Program-made: the position numbers and the translations under genes
Shown: positions 52,292-63,381 of the stretch, one piece after another
Layout: each line of letters begins with the position of its first letter
How positions within the stretch are numbered: the stretch's first letter is position 1
The notes under the pieces: generated by a model
What the model saw: only the letters and a program-made list of their open reading frames with translations
Databases searched by the model: none
What the model was told of the DNA's origin: nothing
Origin: Streptomyces lateritius
GTDB lineage: Bacteria > Actinomycetota > Actinomycetes > Streptomycetales > Streptomycetaceae
Assembly (NCBI RefSeq): GCF_014649715.1
Contig: NZ_BMTO01000001.1
Coordinates: forward strand, 290,664-354,326
Direction: 5' to 3'
DNA length: 63,663 nucleotides

Positions 52292-54205
52292 TTACAGTCC
52301 CTTGATCGTGAGGGTGATGGTGGAGCCTTCGGGGGCGGTGGAGCCGCCCTCGACGGACTGGCCCGAGACCGTGTCACCGAGGAAGGGGAAGGTCTTCTCG
52401 ACCTTCACGTCGAAGCCCGCGTCCTCCAGGGCGGAACGCGCGTCGTCGGCCTTCTCGCCGACGACGTCGGGCACCTCGATCATCCGCGGGCCCTTGGACA
52501 CGGTGAGGGTGATCGTATCGCCCTCGGCCGCGCGGCTGCCCTCCGCGAGGGACTGGGCGGCGACCGTGCCGGTCTCCTCGGGGGAGTGGACGCGCTCGGG
52601 GGCGACCCGCACGGTGAGCCCGGCGTCCTGGAGCGTGCGGGTGGCGCCCGCCACCGACTCGCCGGCCACGTCCGGGACGTCGATCGGGACGCCCTTGCTG
52701 ACGACCAGGGCGACGGCCGAGTCCGGGCTGCGCTCGGTGCCGGGCTCGGGGTCGGAGGAGACGACGGCTCCCTGGGCGATGTCCTCGCTGAAGGCGGACG
52801 TGATCACACCGGGTGCCAGGCCCTCCCGTTCCAGGAGCTTCCTGGCCTCCGCGAGCGGCTTCCCCTTGAGGTTCGGGACCTTCACGATCTGCGGGCCGCG
52901 GGAGATGGTGAGCGTGACCGTGCCGTTGCCACGGATCCGCTCTCCGGAGGCGGGGGCGATGGCCATGACCGTGCCGCGTTCGTAGACATCGCTGAAGGCG
53001 CGCTTCGTGGCGCCGACATCGAGGCCGGCGTCGGTGATCCGCTTCGTCGCCTGCGCCTCGCTCTGGCCGAGGACCGCGGGGACGCGGGTGAACTGGCCGG
53101 AATTGATGTACCAGACACCGGCGCCGAGCCCCAGGGCGAGCAGCACGGCGGCGATCACGAGCAGCGGGCCGCGCGGGCGGGACCCCGGCCGGCGCGCCGC
53201 GCGCGGTTCGGGCGGGGGCATGGTGAGCCGGCTGGTGTGCTGGATCTGACGGTCCTCGGTGGGCAGCGGCGCCCGCGGGATGACGCTGGTCCGGTCCTCG
53301 GACGCGTCGCGCTCCTCTCCCGGGGCGTGCGCCCGCGGCGGTACGGCGTCCAGCTGCTCGTCCCCGAGCGCGGCGCGGGTCTCCCGGGTCAGGGCGAGCA
53401 GCGCGACGGCGTCGTGCGGGCGGACGTCGGGGTTGCGGGCGGTGGCGCTCGCCACCAGCTCGTCCAGCTCCGGCGCGAGCCCGGGAACGGCGGCGGAGGG
53501 GGCCGGGACGTCGGTGTTCAGATGCCGGTAGAGGATCTGCGCGGGCGTCTCCCCGCCGTGCGGCTTGCCGCCGGTGAGCATCTCGTACAGGACGACACCG
53601 CAGGCGTACACGTCGGCGCGGGTGTCGGCGGTGCCGTGCTCGATCTGCTCGGGGGCGAGGTACGACACGGTGCCGAGGACGGAGCCGGTGGTGTTCGTCG
53701 CCGATCCGACGGCGCGCACGAGACCGAAGTCGGCGACCTTGACCCGGCCGTCGTCCCCTATCAGGACGTTCTCCGGCTTCATGTCCCGGTGCACGAACCC
53801 GGCGCGGTGGGCGGCGCCGAGCGCGGCGAGGACCGGCTCCAGGATGTCAAGCGCCGCCCGGGGCCGCAGGGCGCCGCGCTCGCGCAGCACGTCCCGCAGG
53901 GTGCACCCGGCGACGTACTCCATCGCGAGATAGACGTACGCGCCGTCCGCTCCCTGGTCGAAGACGCCGACGACGTTGGGGTGCGAGAGCCGGGCGACGG
54001 ACTTGGCCTCGCGGATGAACCGCTCGACGAACGCGACGTCGGTCGCGAGCGCCGGATGCATCACCTTGAGCGCGAGCACCCGGTCGAGCCGGGTGTCGAC
54101 GGCCCGGTAGACCGTGGCCATCCCGCCGACGGCGATGCGCGCGTCGACGCGGTAGCGGCCGTCGAGCAGCTGCCCGACGAGGGGGTCCTGGAGGGTCGTA
54201 TCCAC
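52292..54205 (-). CDS. Membrane Ser/Thr protein kinase with four PASTA domains (PknL/PknB type)
   Basis: The 637-residue protein has a kinase domain (about residues 12-280) with all catalytic parts: the glycine loop, K47 in ALKVMHP, D141 in HRDMKPEN, D159 in DFG, and APE. A juxtamembrane linker (about 280-346), one membrane helix (347-367) and four extracellular PASTA domains follow (starting near residues 372, 440, 506 and 573). PASTA domains sense peptidoglycan fragments. M. tuberculosis pknL occupies the same place beside aroG and Rv2175c. The GTG at 54205 has a -10-like TAGACT (54213-54218) seven bases upstream, so the mRNA is probably leaderless. Confidence 0.94.
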   Translation of the reverse strand: MDTTLQDPLVGQLLDGRYRVDARIAVGGMATVYRAVDTRLDRVLALKVMHPALATDVAFVERFIREAKSVARLSHPNVVGVFDQGADGAYVYLAMEYVAGCTLRDVLRERGALRPRAALDILEPVLAALGAAHRAGFVHRDMKPENVLIGDDGRVKVADFGLVRAVGSATNTTGSVLGTVSYLAPEQIEHGTADTRADVYACGVVLYEMLTGGKPHGGETPAQILYRHLNTDVPAPSAAVPGLAPELDELVASATARNPDVRPHDAVALLALTRETRAALGDEQLDAVPPRAHAPGEERDASEDRTSVIPRAPLPTEDRQIQHTSRLTMPPPEPRAARRPGSRPRGPLLVIAAVLLALGLGAGVWYINSGQFTRVPAVLGQSEAQATKRITDAGLDVGATKRAFSDVYERGTVMAIAPASGERIRGNGTVTLTISRGPQIVKVPNLKGKPLAEARKLLEREGLAPGVITSAFSEDIAQGAVVSSDPEPGTERSPDSAVALVVSKGVPIDVPDVAGESVAGATRTLQDAGLTVRVAPERVHSPEETGTVAAQSLAEGSRAAEGDTITLTVSKGPRMIEVPDVVGEKADDARSALEDAGFDVKVEKTFPFLGDTVSGQSVEGGSTAPEGSTITLTIKGL

Positions 54206-54345
54206 GGCGTCGAGTCTACGAGCCGGTCAGGACACCCCCGCCTCACCCGCTTGTACCGCAGCACACCTGTGACGCACGGCATGGCGCACAGGCCCGGCGC
54301 GCCGGCCGGAGCATGGCCGAGCGCGCCGGCCGGCGGGACGCGGGC

Positions 54346-56506
<2,161 letters not shown>

Positions 56507-56517
56507 GGGCGTCCAGC

Positions 56518-56611
56518 CCCTCCCTTCGCCGGCATGACCCGGATCAGGTTCGTACGGTCGGAGGCCGGCCAGCCTCCCTCTCAGCCCGGTCCGTCCGGGC
56601 TCCCGCGTGTG
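56518..56611 (-). ncRNA. TPP riboswitch (THI element)
   Basis: Reading the minus strand, the element contains the hallmark CTGAGA (56578-56583), then ACCTGATC (56541-56548) and GCCGGCGAAGGGA (56520-56532), in the conserved order and spacing, with a GC hairpin (CCCGGACGG...) in front. It ends a few bases before the thiO start, so control of translation start by masking the ribosome site is likely. Confidence 0.93.
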
Positions 56612-56670
56612 CTCTACGTTGGCCGTCAGACTATCCCCCGTCGCCGACACCCAGTAAGGGAGCCTCCGCA

Positions 56671-57030
56671 GTGGTGTCCACGCCCCGATCCCACCGGTCC
56701 CTGGACGGTCTCGTCCTCTCCCCGGTCGCCGACCAGGCCCCCGGCCAGGTCGGGACCCGGACCCGGTTCACGTACCACGAGGAGGACGGCCGGATCTGGG
56801 CCGAGTACGCGGGCGGCGACGTGGTCCGGGGCCATCTCGTCGGCACGCGCGCGGGGGACCGGCTCGACTTCCGGTACGTCCAGTTGAAGCACGACGGATC
56901 CACCTCTTCCGGGCATTGTGTCTCCACGGTGGTGGAGCTTCCGGACGGTCGCGTTCGCCTGGAGGAGAGCTGGGCATGGGAGTCCCAGGAGGGTTCCGGG
57001 ACCAGCGTGGTCGAGCAGCTGCCTTCCTGA
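56671..57030 (+). CDS. Small conserved-type protein of unknown function, 119 aa
   Basis: The 119-residue protein is predicted mostly beta: TRTRFTYHEEDGRIWAEYAG, a VRGHLVGTRAGDRLDFRYVQ pair and a C-terminal VELPDGRVRLEESWAWES. It looks like a small beta-barrel or lipocalin-like fold, but I do not recognise the family. Start: GTG at 56671 with AAGGGAG upstream. It is divergent from thiO and precedes the flavoprotein gene by 28 bases. Confidence 0.75.
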   Translation: MVSTPRSHRSLDGLVLSPVADQAPGQVGTRTRFTYHEEDGRIWAEYAGGDVVRGHLVGTRAGDRLDFRYVQLKHDGSTSSGHCVSTVVELPDGRVRLEESWAWESQEGSGTSVVEQLPS

Positions 57031-57058
57031 CGTTCCGTCAGATGCGTAAGGTGATCGG

Positions 57059-58273
57059 GTGAGCGAGCAGAAGCAGGCACAGCAGCGGGTCGTGATCGTT
57101 GGCGCCGGGATGGCGGGGGTACAGACCGCCGTCGCCCTGCGCGAACAGGGATTCACCGGCCCGGTCACCCTCGTCGGAGCCGAACCGCACCAGCCCTACG
57201 ACCGTCCCCCGCTCTCCAAGGCGGTGCTCCTCGGCAAGGCCGAGGACTCCGCCTTCGACGTCGACTTCGAGGCGCTCTCCATCGAACTGCGCCTCGGCGT
57301 CGAGGTGACCGGCCTGCGTGCCGACGCCCACGAGGTCGACACGGAGGCCGGGCCCGTCCCCTACGACACCCTGGTCGTCGCCACCGGCGCCGAGCCCGTC
57401 ACCCTGCCCGGCACCGAGGGCGTCCCGGGCGTCCACCTGCTGCGCACGCTCGACGACGCCGCCCGCCTCAAGCCCGTCCTGGAGCGGCGCCACGACATCG
57501 TGGTGGTCGGCGCCGGCTGGATCGGCGCCGAGTTCGCCACCGCGGCGCGCGAGGCGGGGTGCGCGGTCACCGTCGTGGAGGCCGCCGACCGGCCGCTCGC
57601 CGGCGCGCTGCCCGCGGACGTCGCCGCCCCGATGGCCCAGTGGTACGAGGAGAGCGGCGCCGCACTCCTCACCCACGCGCGCGTGGCGCACGTCGAACCC
57701 GGCCGGGTCGTCCTGGCCGACGGCCGGGAGCTGCCCGCCGATGCCGTCGTCGTCGGCATCGGCGCCCGCCCCGCCACCGGCTGGCTCGCCGGCTCCGGCA
57801 TCGCCCTCGACGCGGGCGGCTCCGTCACCGCCGACGAGCGGCTGCGCACCTCCCTGCCCGACGTGTACGCCGTCGGCGACTGCGCCTCCTTCCCCTCCGC
57901 CCGCTACGGCGAGCGGCTCCTGGTCCACCACTGGGACAACGCCCTCCAGGGCCCGCGCACCGTCGCGGCCGACATCATCGGCGAGACCCCGCAGGTCTAC
58001 GACCCGGTGCCGTACTTCTGGTCCGAGCAGTTCGGCCGGTTCGTGCAGTACGCCGGCCACCACACGGGCGCCGCCGAGCTGGTCCGGCGCGGCGATCCGG
58101 CGGGCCCGTCCTGGTCCGTGCTCTGGCTGCGCGACGGGCTCCTGGTCGCCCTGCTCGCCGTCGGTCGCCCCCGCGACCTGGCCCAGGGCCGCAAGCTCAT
58201 CGAGTCCGGCGCCCCCCTCGCCCGCGAGCGGGCCGCCGACCCGTCCGTACCCCTGAAGGCGGCCGTCCAGTAG
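57059..58273 (+). CDS. FAD-dependent ferredoxin reductase-like oxidoreductase
   Basis: The 404-residue protein has the two Rossmann folds of the putidaredoxin/rhodocoxin reductase group: VVIVGAGMAGVQTAVALRE (FAD), YDRPPLSKAVL, IVVVGAGWIGAEFATAARE (NAD(P)H) and DVYAVGDCASFPS, with the C-terminal reductase-type domain. It would move electrons from NAD(P)H to a [2Fe-2S] ferredoxin, partner not encoded here. GTG at 57059 follows AAGGTGATC, which matches the anti-SD sequence well. Confidence 0.92.
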   Translation: MSEQKQAQQRVVIVGAGMAGVQTAVALREQGFTGPVTLVGAEPHQPYDRPPLSKAVLLGKAEDSAFDVDFEALSIELRLGVEVTGLRADAHEVDTEAGPVPYDTLVVATGAEPVTLPGTEGVPGVHLLRTLDDAARLKPVLERRHDIVVVGAGWIGAEFATAAREAGCAVTVVEAADRPLAGALPADVAAPMAQWYEESGAALLTHARVAHVEPGRVVLADGRELPADAVVVGIGARPATGWLAGSGIALDAGGSVTADERLRTSLPDVYAVGDCASFPSARYGERLLVHHWDNALQGPRTVAADIIGETPQVYDPVPYFWSEQFGRFVQYAGHHTGAAELVRRGDPAGPSWSVLWLRDGLLVALLAVGRPRDLAQGRKLIESGAPLARERAADPSVPLKAAVQ

Positions 58274-58317
58274 GGCTCGACTTCCGGCTGTCGGTCCGGG
58301 ATGGCAGGCTTGTCCAC

Positions 58318-58683
58318 GTGACCGAGATTGACGCAAGAATCGATGCTCTCGTCCCCGCCTGGCTCTACCTCCCCGACATCGCGGAAATGCTCGATGTCGA
58401 GGTGACGCGTGTGCGGCAGCTGGTCAAGGAGGGCCAGCTCATCGCCGTGCGCCGCGGTGAGAACAAGGCGCTTCAGGTGCCCGCCGCCTTCATCGACGGC
58501 GACAAGGTCGTCAAGGGCCTCTCCGGGACCCTGACGCTCCTGAAGGACGACGGCTTCACCGACGAAGAAATGCTGGAGTGGCTCTTCACTCCCGACCCGA
58601 CCCTGCCGGGCACGCCCGCGCAGGCCCTCAGCGAGAATCGCGGCACGGAGGTGAAGCGCCGCGCCCAGGCGCTCGCCGTCTGA
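58318..58683 (+). CDS. Rv2175c-like winged-helix DNA-binding protein
   Basis: The 121-residue protein has an N-terminal helix-turn-helix (about residues 15-65: [20 protein letters not shown] then [13 protein letters not shown]) and a C-terminal segment ([20 protein letters not shown]) typical of the Rv2175c group. In M. tuberculosis, Rv2175c is a DNA-binding substrate of PknL and the gene lies beside pknL; here the thi operon and two other genes stand between. A CAGGCT (58305-58310) ends seven bases before the GTG at 58318, giving a leaderless start. Confidence 0.85.
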   Translation: MTEIDARIDALVPAWLYLPDIAEMLDVEVTRVRQLVKEGQLIAVRRGENKALQVPAAFIDGDKVVKGLSGTLTLLKDDGFTDEEMLEWLFTPDPTLPGTPAQALSENRGTEVKRRAQALAV

Positions 58684-58713
58684 CGTACCGAAGACACCAC
58701 AGAGGAGGCTTCC

Positions 58714-58739
58714 GTGGGGCCGGGCCCGCCCGGCCCCAC
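58714..58739 (+). terminator. GC-rich hairpin between the Rv2175c-like gene and thiE
   Basis: GTGGGGCCGGG (58714-58724) pairs with CCCGGCCCCAC (58729-58739). No U-tract follows. It may end the upstream transcript or lie in the thiE leader. An AGAGGAGG (58701-58708) in front of the hairpin's own GTG is discussed in the findings. Confidence 0.45.
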
Positions 58740-58771
58740 GGGCGCCACCGCACCGACGGGGGGAACCACCC

Positions 58772-59422
58772 ATGTCCACGCCTCGCGAGCAGCTCGCCGA
58801 CGCCCGGCTCTACCTCTGCACGGACGCCCGCAAGCGGCAGGGCGACCTGCCCGCCTTCCTCGACGCCGTGCTCTCCTCCGGTGTGGACATCGTGCAGCTG
58901 CGCGACAAGGGCATGGAGGCCGGTGAGGAGCTGGAGCACCTCGCCCTCCTCGCCGAGGCCTGCCGTCGGCACGGGAAGCTGCTCGCGGTGAACGACCGGG
59001 CCGACGTCGCCCACGCGATCGGCTCCGACGTCCTGCACCTGGGCCAGGGCGACCTGCCCGTGCCCGCCGCCCGCGCGATCCTCGGCGACCGGGTGCTGAT
59101 CGGCCGTTCCTGCCACGGCGAGTCCGAGGTCGACGCGGCCGTCGCCGAGCCCGGCGTGGACTACTTCTGCACCGGACCCTGCTGGCCCACCCCGACCAAG
59201 CCCGGCCGGTACGCACCCGGGCCCGACCTCGTCCGGTACACGGCCGGGCTAGCCCAGGACCGCCCCTGGTTCGCCATCGGCGGGATCGACGAGACCACCC
59301 TCGACGAGGTCCTGGACGCGGGCGCGCGCCGGATCGTCGTCGTCCGGGCGATCACCGAGGCCGACGACCCGGCGGCGGCCACGGCCCGGCTGGCCAAGCG
59401 GGTCCGCGAGCGCTCGGCGTAG
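58772..59422 (+). CDS. thiE: Thiamine-phosphate synthase
   Basis: The 216-residue TIM-barrel enzyme joins the pyrimidine and thiazole halves of thiamine. Typical segments: [74 protein letters not shown] and [15 protein letters not shown] at 58772 with GGGGGGAA upstream. It is on the strand opposite to thiOSG, and no riboswitch was seen directly ahead of it. Confidence 0.94.
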   Translation: MSTPREQLADARLYLCTDARKRQGDLPAFLDAVLSSGVDIVQLRDKGMEAGEELEHLALLAEACRRHGKLLAVNDRADVAHAIGSDVLHLGQGDLPVPAARAILGDRVLIGRSCHGESEVDAAVAEPGVDYFCTGPCWPTPTKPGRYAPGPDLVRYTAGLAQDRPWFAIGGIDETTLDEVLDAGARRIVVVRAITEADDPAAATARLAKRVRERSA

Positions 59423-59535
59423 CAGGCAAGCGGGTGCCGGACCTTCCGCCGGGGCACCTGCGAGGGGTGTCCAAAAAGTTGTCCATTACTCGGACGCCGC
59501 TTCTTCCGCCGATGGCCCACGTCTAACCTGCCCGT

Positions 59536-60453
59536 ATGGCTCTTGGCACCGCTTCCACCCGCTCGGACCGTGCGCGCACGGTCCGCGACATCCTCGCGTC
59601 CGGCAAGCCCTCGTACTCCTTCGAGTTCTTCGCGCCCCGGACCGAGAAGGGCGAGCGCAGCCTCTGGAACGCCCTGCGCAGGGTCGAGGCGGTCGGCCCG
59701 AGCTTCGTCTCGGTGACCTACGGAGCCGGTGGATCCACCCGGGGCGGGACCGTCAAGGCCACCCAGAAGATCGCCGGTGACACCACCCTCACCCCGGTCG
59801 CGCACCTCACCGCGGTCGACCACTCCGTCGCCGAACTGCGCAACGTCCTGGGCCAGTACGCCGACGCAGGCATCCGGAACATGCTCGCACTGCGCGGCGA
59901 CCCGCCCGGCGACCCGCTGGGAGAGTGGATCGAGCACCCCGAGGGCGTCCGCTACGCCGCCGATCTGGTCAGGCTGATCAAGGAGTCCGGCGACTTCTGC
60001 GTGGGTGTCGCGGCCTTCCCCGAGATGCACCCGCGCTCCACCGACTGGGCCACGGACATCCGTCACTTCGTGGACAAGTGCCGTGCCGGCGCCGACTACG
60101 CCATCACCCAGATGTTCTTCGATCCGGAGAACTATCTCCGGATGCGCGACAGCGTGGTGAAGGCCGGCTGCGAGACGCCGATCATCCCCGAAGTCATGCC
60201 CGTTGTGAACGTGAAGACCCTCGACCGGCTGCCCCAGCTCAGCAACGCCCTCTTCCCGGCCGACGTGAAAGAACGCATCCTCGCCGTCAAGGACGATCCG
60301 GCCGCTGTACGCTCCATTGGCATCGAGTTCGCGACGGAGTTCTGCGCGCGTCTGCTCTCCGAGGGTGTCCCCGGACTGCACTTCATCACGCTGAACAACT
60401 CCACCGCGACGCTGGAGATCTACGAGAATCTCGGACTGCACGTGCAGTCGTGA
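59536..60453 (+). CDS. metF: 5,10-methylenetetrahydrofolate reductase
   Basis: The 305-residue flavoenzyme makes 5-methyltetrahydrofolate for methionine synthesis. Typical segments: [15 protein letters not shown] (catalytic Glu), [44 protein letters not shown], and [13 protein letters not shown] -10-like TAACCT (59524-59529) ends six bases before the ATG at 59536, so the transcript is probably leaderless. Confidence 0.95.
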   Translation: MALGTASTRSDRARTVRDILASGKPSYSFEFFAPRTEKGERSLWNALRRVEAVGPSFVSVTYGAGGSTRGGTVKATQKIAGDTTLTPVAHLTAVDHSVAELRNVLGQYADAGIRNMLALRGDPPGDPLGEWIEHPEGVRYAADLVRLIKESGDFCVGVAAFPEMHPRSTDWATDIRHFVDKCRAGADYAITQMFFDPENYLRMRDSVVKAGCETPIIPEVMPVVNVKTLDRLPQLSNALFPADVKERILAVKDDPAAVRSIGIEFATEFCARLLSEGVPGLHFITLNNSTATLEIYENLGLHVQS

Positions 60454-60504
60454 CCGGCGTACCCGCCCCAGACCCGCGGCGGTGGCCGTAGGAGAGGGGC
60501 GGGC

Positions 60505-61290
60505 ATGGGGTGGACGGTCCTCTACATCGCGTTCGGTGTCGTCGCGTTGTGGCTGTTGGGTGAGGTGCTCCTGCAGTACAAGGCGAGGCTGCGCTGGCGC
60601 GTGCTCGCCTTCTGCGGCTTCCTGGGGGTGGTCGTCGGCGTTCTGCTGCCCTCGGTCGCCGTGATCATCGCGGGCGCCATCGCCTTCGCCGTCGGCCAGA
60701 CCTACGTGACCCTCTCCTTCCGCCGCGGCTTCTCCACCGGCTGGGCGATCGGCGGGAACCCGGGCGCGAGCCGGCGCCGCAGGTCCACCGCACCGGCCGA
60801 GGCCGGCCCCACGCTCGAGGTCACCGACCTCTCCTACGAGCCGGCGGACCCCTCGGCCGCCGAGACCACGGCGGTCTACGAGCCGGAGCCGATGCCCGAC
60901 GAGACCGGCCAGTACGCCGTCTACGACACCTCGTACGCCCACTCCCCGGCCCAGCCCGAGGCGCAGCCGGCGTACGGCGGCTACGACGGCTACACGCCGG
61001 GGTACGAGCAGCCGGCCTACGACTACGGCACCGGGCAACAGCAGTACGCGGCCTACTCCGACCCGTACATCGGTCCCGGCACCGACGGCCAGCAGTACAC
61101 CTCGTACGACTACGGCACCGGCGGCCGGCAGCCCTACGCCGACCCGTACGCCCCCTCGTACACGTACGACACCCCGCCCGGCGGCGTGTGGGTGCCCCAG
61201 CAGCGGGACGCCGAGCAGCCGGCCGAACCGCCGCAGCAGCCGGGCCAGGAGTACTACGGATACGGCAACGAGCAGCAGTACCGGTACTGA
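60505..61290 (+). CDS. Membrane protein with long Tyr/Gln/Gly-rich disordered tail
   Basis: The 261-residue protein has three hydrophobic helices in the first 75 residues. A basic stretch (SRRRRST) and an acidic, then Tyr/Gly/Gln/Pro-rich C-terminal tail (about 100-261) follow, with repeats such as YDYGTG and YSDPY. The tail is of the prion-like or phase-separating type and should lie in the cytoplasm or outside depending on topology. Function unknown. ATG at 60505 with GTAGGAGAGG upstream; it follows metF by 51 bases. Confidence 0.8.
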   Translation: MGWTVLYIAFGVVALWLLGEVLLQYKARLRWRVLAFCGFLGVVVGVLLPSVAVIIAGAIAFAVGQTYVTLSFRRGFSTGWAIGGNPGASRRRRSTAPAEAGPTLEVTDLSYEPADPSAAETTAVYEPEPMPDETGQYAVYDTSYAHSPAQPEAQPAYGGYDGYTPGYEQPAYDYGTGQQQYAAYSDPYIGPGTDGQQYTSYDYGTGGRQPYADPYAPSYTYDTPPGGVWVPQQRDAEQPAEPPQQPGQEYYGYGNEQQYRY

Positions 61291-61310
61291 CGGCCCCTGC
61301 CCGACGCTCC

Positions 61311-62741
61311 CTACCGCGAACCGCGGAAGTCGGCGCCCTCGACGATCAGCCCGGCCACGAGGGCACCCGACATGCCGGCGTGGGCGAGGCCGCCGCCGGG
61401 ATGTGACCAGCCGCCGGCCCGGTACAGGCCCTGGAGCGGGGACCGGTTGGCCGCGGGCAGAAACGCGCCGGCGCCACCGGCGAGTGCCGGGCCGGGCACC
61501 TCGCGGACGCCGGTCTCCCGCAGGGTGTCCTCCGGGGTGCGGAGTACCTGCCAGAGGAGCCGCTCCCGCAGCCCCGGGACGGCGGACCCGGCCGCCGCCA
61601 GCATCGTCTCGGCGACGGCCCGCCACTCCGGCGCCCGGTCGGTGGCCACCGTCGCGGTGACCGTCACCGACTCGTGGCCGTCGTCGGGCCGCAGCGCCGG
61701 ATCGTCGGGCCGCAGGACGGTCACGGTGGGCCGCCCTTCGGCGCCATGGACGACCGTACGGTGCACGGCGCCCGACTCCCGGGCCCCGCGCAGGGCCAGA
61801 CAGAGCGTCACCCGGCCCGTGCCGACGGGAAGCGGCCGCGCCCGGTCGTCCCGCTGTCCGGCGACGACCCCGTCCCGGGAGAGCGCCTGCGGGGGCGCTC
61901 CCGCGACCACATGGTCCGCCTCGACCGTCTCGCCGTCCGCCAGCCGGACTCCCGTCGCCCGGCCGTCCTTCTCCAGCACCTCGACGACGGCCGCGTCGAA
62001 GACGAACTCCACCCGCCGCTTCAGACACCGCTCGTGGACCGCGTCCGCGAGCGCCCGGATGCCTCCGCCGACGTACCAGGTGCCGAAGGTCTGCTCCATG
62101 TAGGGCAGCACGGCGGCCGAGGCGGGGGCGGTCGCCGGGTCGAAGCCGTAGGACCAGGCGTAGGAGTCGAGGAGTTCGGTGAGCCGGGCGTCGCGCAGCT
62201 CGCGCGCCCCGATCCCGCCCAGCGTGGTCGTCGGGCGCCGCAGGAACCCCGCCTTCAGGGCCGGGTACGGCTCGCGGCCGAACACCGAGGTGTCCTCCGG
62301 CTGTGGCTCCTCCAGGAGCGGGCGCCGGGTGCGGTCCCACGCCTCGCGGGCCCGGACCATGAAGTCGCCCCAGCGTTCGCCCGCGCCGGCGCCGAGGGCC
62401 GTGTCCAGGGCGGAGAGCGTGCCGGCGCGCGAGGCGTTCGGCAGGTCGACCCTCGTACCGTCGGAGAAGACGTGCCGGCTCGCCGGGTCGACCTGCGTCA
62501 GCTCGACGCGGTCCTCCAGCGGCTCCTTGCCCGTCTTGACGAACAGATCGCGGTAGACGGCGGGCAGGTGCAGCAGTCCCGGTCCGGTGTCGAAGCCGAA
62601 CCCGTCCCGTTCGAACCGCCGTACCGCGCCGCCGTACGTCTCCGTGCGCTCGTACACCGTCACCCGGTGGCCCGCCACGGCCAGCCGGGCGGCCGCCGCC
62701 ATGGCGCCCATCCCGGCGCCGATCACCACGATCCGTCCCAT
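61311..62741 (-). CDS. Phytoene desaturase-like FAD oxidoreductase
   Basis: The 476-residue protein has the FAD-binding VVIGAGMGAMAAAARLAVAG at the N-terminus and the C-terminal signature GLYRAGGWSHPGGGLAHAGM, as in CrtI/phytoene desaturase and carotenoid isomerase relatives. No other carotenoid gene is nearby, so the true substrate is open (isoprenoid, fatty acid or other). ATG at 62741. It converges on the Tyr-rich membrane protein gene and follows the DUF4126 gene, which ends 11 bases upstream. Confidence 0.88.
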   Translation of the reverse strand: MGRIVVIGAGMGAMAAAARLAVAGHRVTVYERTETYGGAVRRFERDGFGFDTGPGLLHLPAVYRDLFVKTGKEPLEDRVELTQVDPASRHVFSDGTRVDLPNASRAGTLSALDTALGAGAGERWGDFMVRAREAWDRTRRPLLEEPQPEDTSVFGREPYPALKAGFLRRPTTTLGGIGARELRDARLTELLDSYAWSYGFDPATAPASAAVLPYMEQTFGTWYVGGGIRALADAVHERCLKRRVEFVFDAAVVEVLEKDGRATGVRLADGETVEADHVVAGAPPQALSRDGVVAGQRDDRARPLPVGTGRVTLCLALRGARESGAVHRTVVHGAEGRPTVTVLRPDDPALRPDDGHESVTVTATVATDRAPEWRAVAETMLAAAGSAVPGLRERLLWQVLRTPEDTLRETGVREVPGPALAGGAGAFLPAANRSPLQGLYRAGGWSHPGGGLAHAGMSGALVAGLIVEGADFRGSR

Positions 62742-62751
62742 GTCAGGGACT

Positions 62752-63381
62752 TTATCCGCCGGGTCTCCGGGGCCCTTCGGCCACCTCGGCGGAGGCCATC
62801 CGTCTCTCCTCGCGCCGCTGGGCCCTGCGCCGAAGGAAGCGGCGGATGCGGTGGGCGAGGAAGCCCAGTATCACCAGGCCCAGCGCGAGGAGCACCGCCG
62901 CGACGACCGCCGCCGCCTCGGGGTTGAATATCGCGAAGGTGACGATCCCGGCCACTCCGAGGTCCTCCGCCATGCTCATGGCGACGTTGGAGAACGGCTC
63001 CGGCGAGGTGTTGATCGCCATCCGCGTCCCGGCCTTGACCAAGTGGCTCAGCAGCGCGGTCGAGCCGCCGACCGCGCCCGCCGCGAGCTCCGGCAGGGAA
63101 CCGGACTCCCCGGCGAGCAGGGCGCCGACCACGGCCCCGGAGACCGGCCGTACCACCGTGTGGACGGCGTCCCAGACGGAGTCGACGTAGGGGATCTTGT
63201 CCGCCACCGCCTCGCAGAGGAACAGCACCCCGGCGGCGATCAGGACGTCGGTGCGCTGCAGCGACTCGGGCACCTCGTCGGTGAGACCGGTCGCGCCGAA
63301 GACGCCGAACAGCAGGACCACCGCGTACGCGTTGATCCCGCTCGCCCAGCCGCTGGTGAAGACCAGGGGGAGTACGGACAC
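62752..63381 (-). CDS. DUF4126 membrane protein
   Basis: The 209-residue protein has about five membrane helices and the DUF4126 features (SGWASGINAYAVVLLFGVFG near the start; IPYVDSVWDAVHTVVRPVSG in the middle). Its function is unknown. The start is the GTG at 63381; a -10-like TACGAT (63389-63394) ends seven bases upstream, so the transcript is probably leaderless, and the long open extension to 63627 lacks membrane-protein features. Confidence 0.82.
   Translation of the reverse strand: MSVLPLVFTSGWASGINAYAVVLLFGVFGATGLTDEVPESLQRTDVLIAAGVLFLCEAVADKIPYVDSVWDAVHTVVRPVSGAVVGALLAGESGSLPELAAGAVGGSTALLSHLVKAGTRMAINTSPEPFSNVAMSMAEDLGVAGIVTFAIFNPEAAAVVAAVLLALGLVILGFLAHRIRRFLRRRAQRREERRMASAEVAEGPRRPGG

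Noticed and set aside
61311..62741. Carotenoid biosynthesis cluster
   Set aside because: Only one phytoene desaturase-like gene is present; no crtE, crtB or cyclase gene is nearby.
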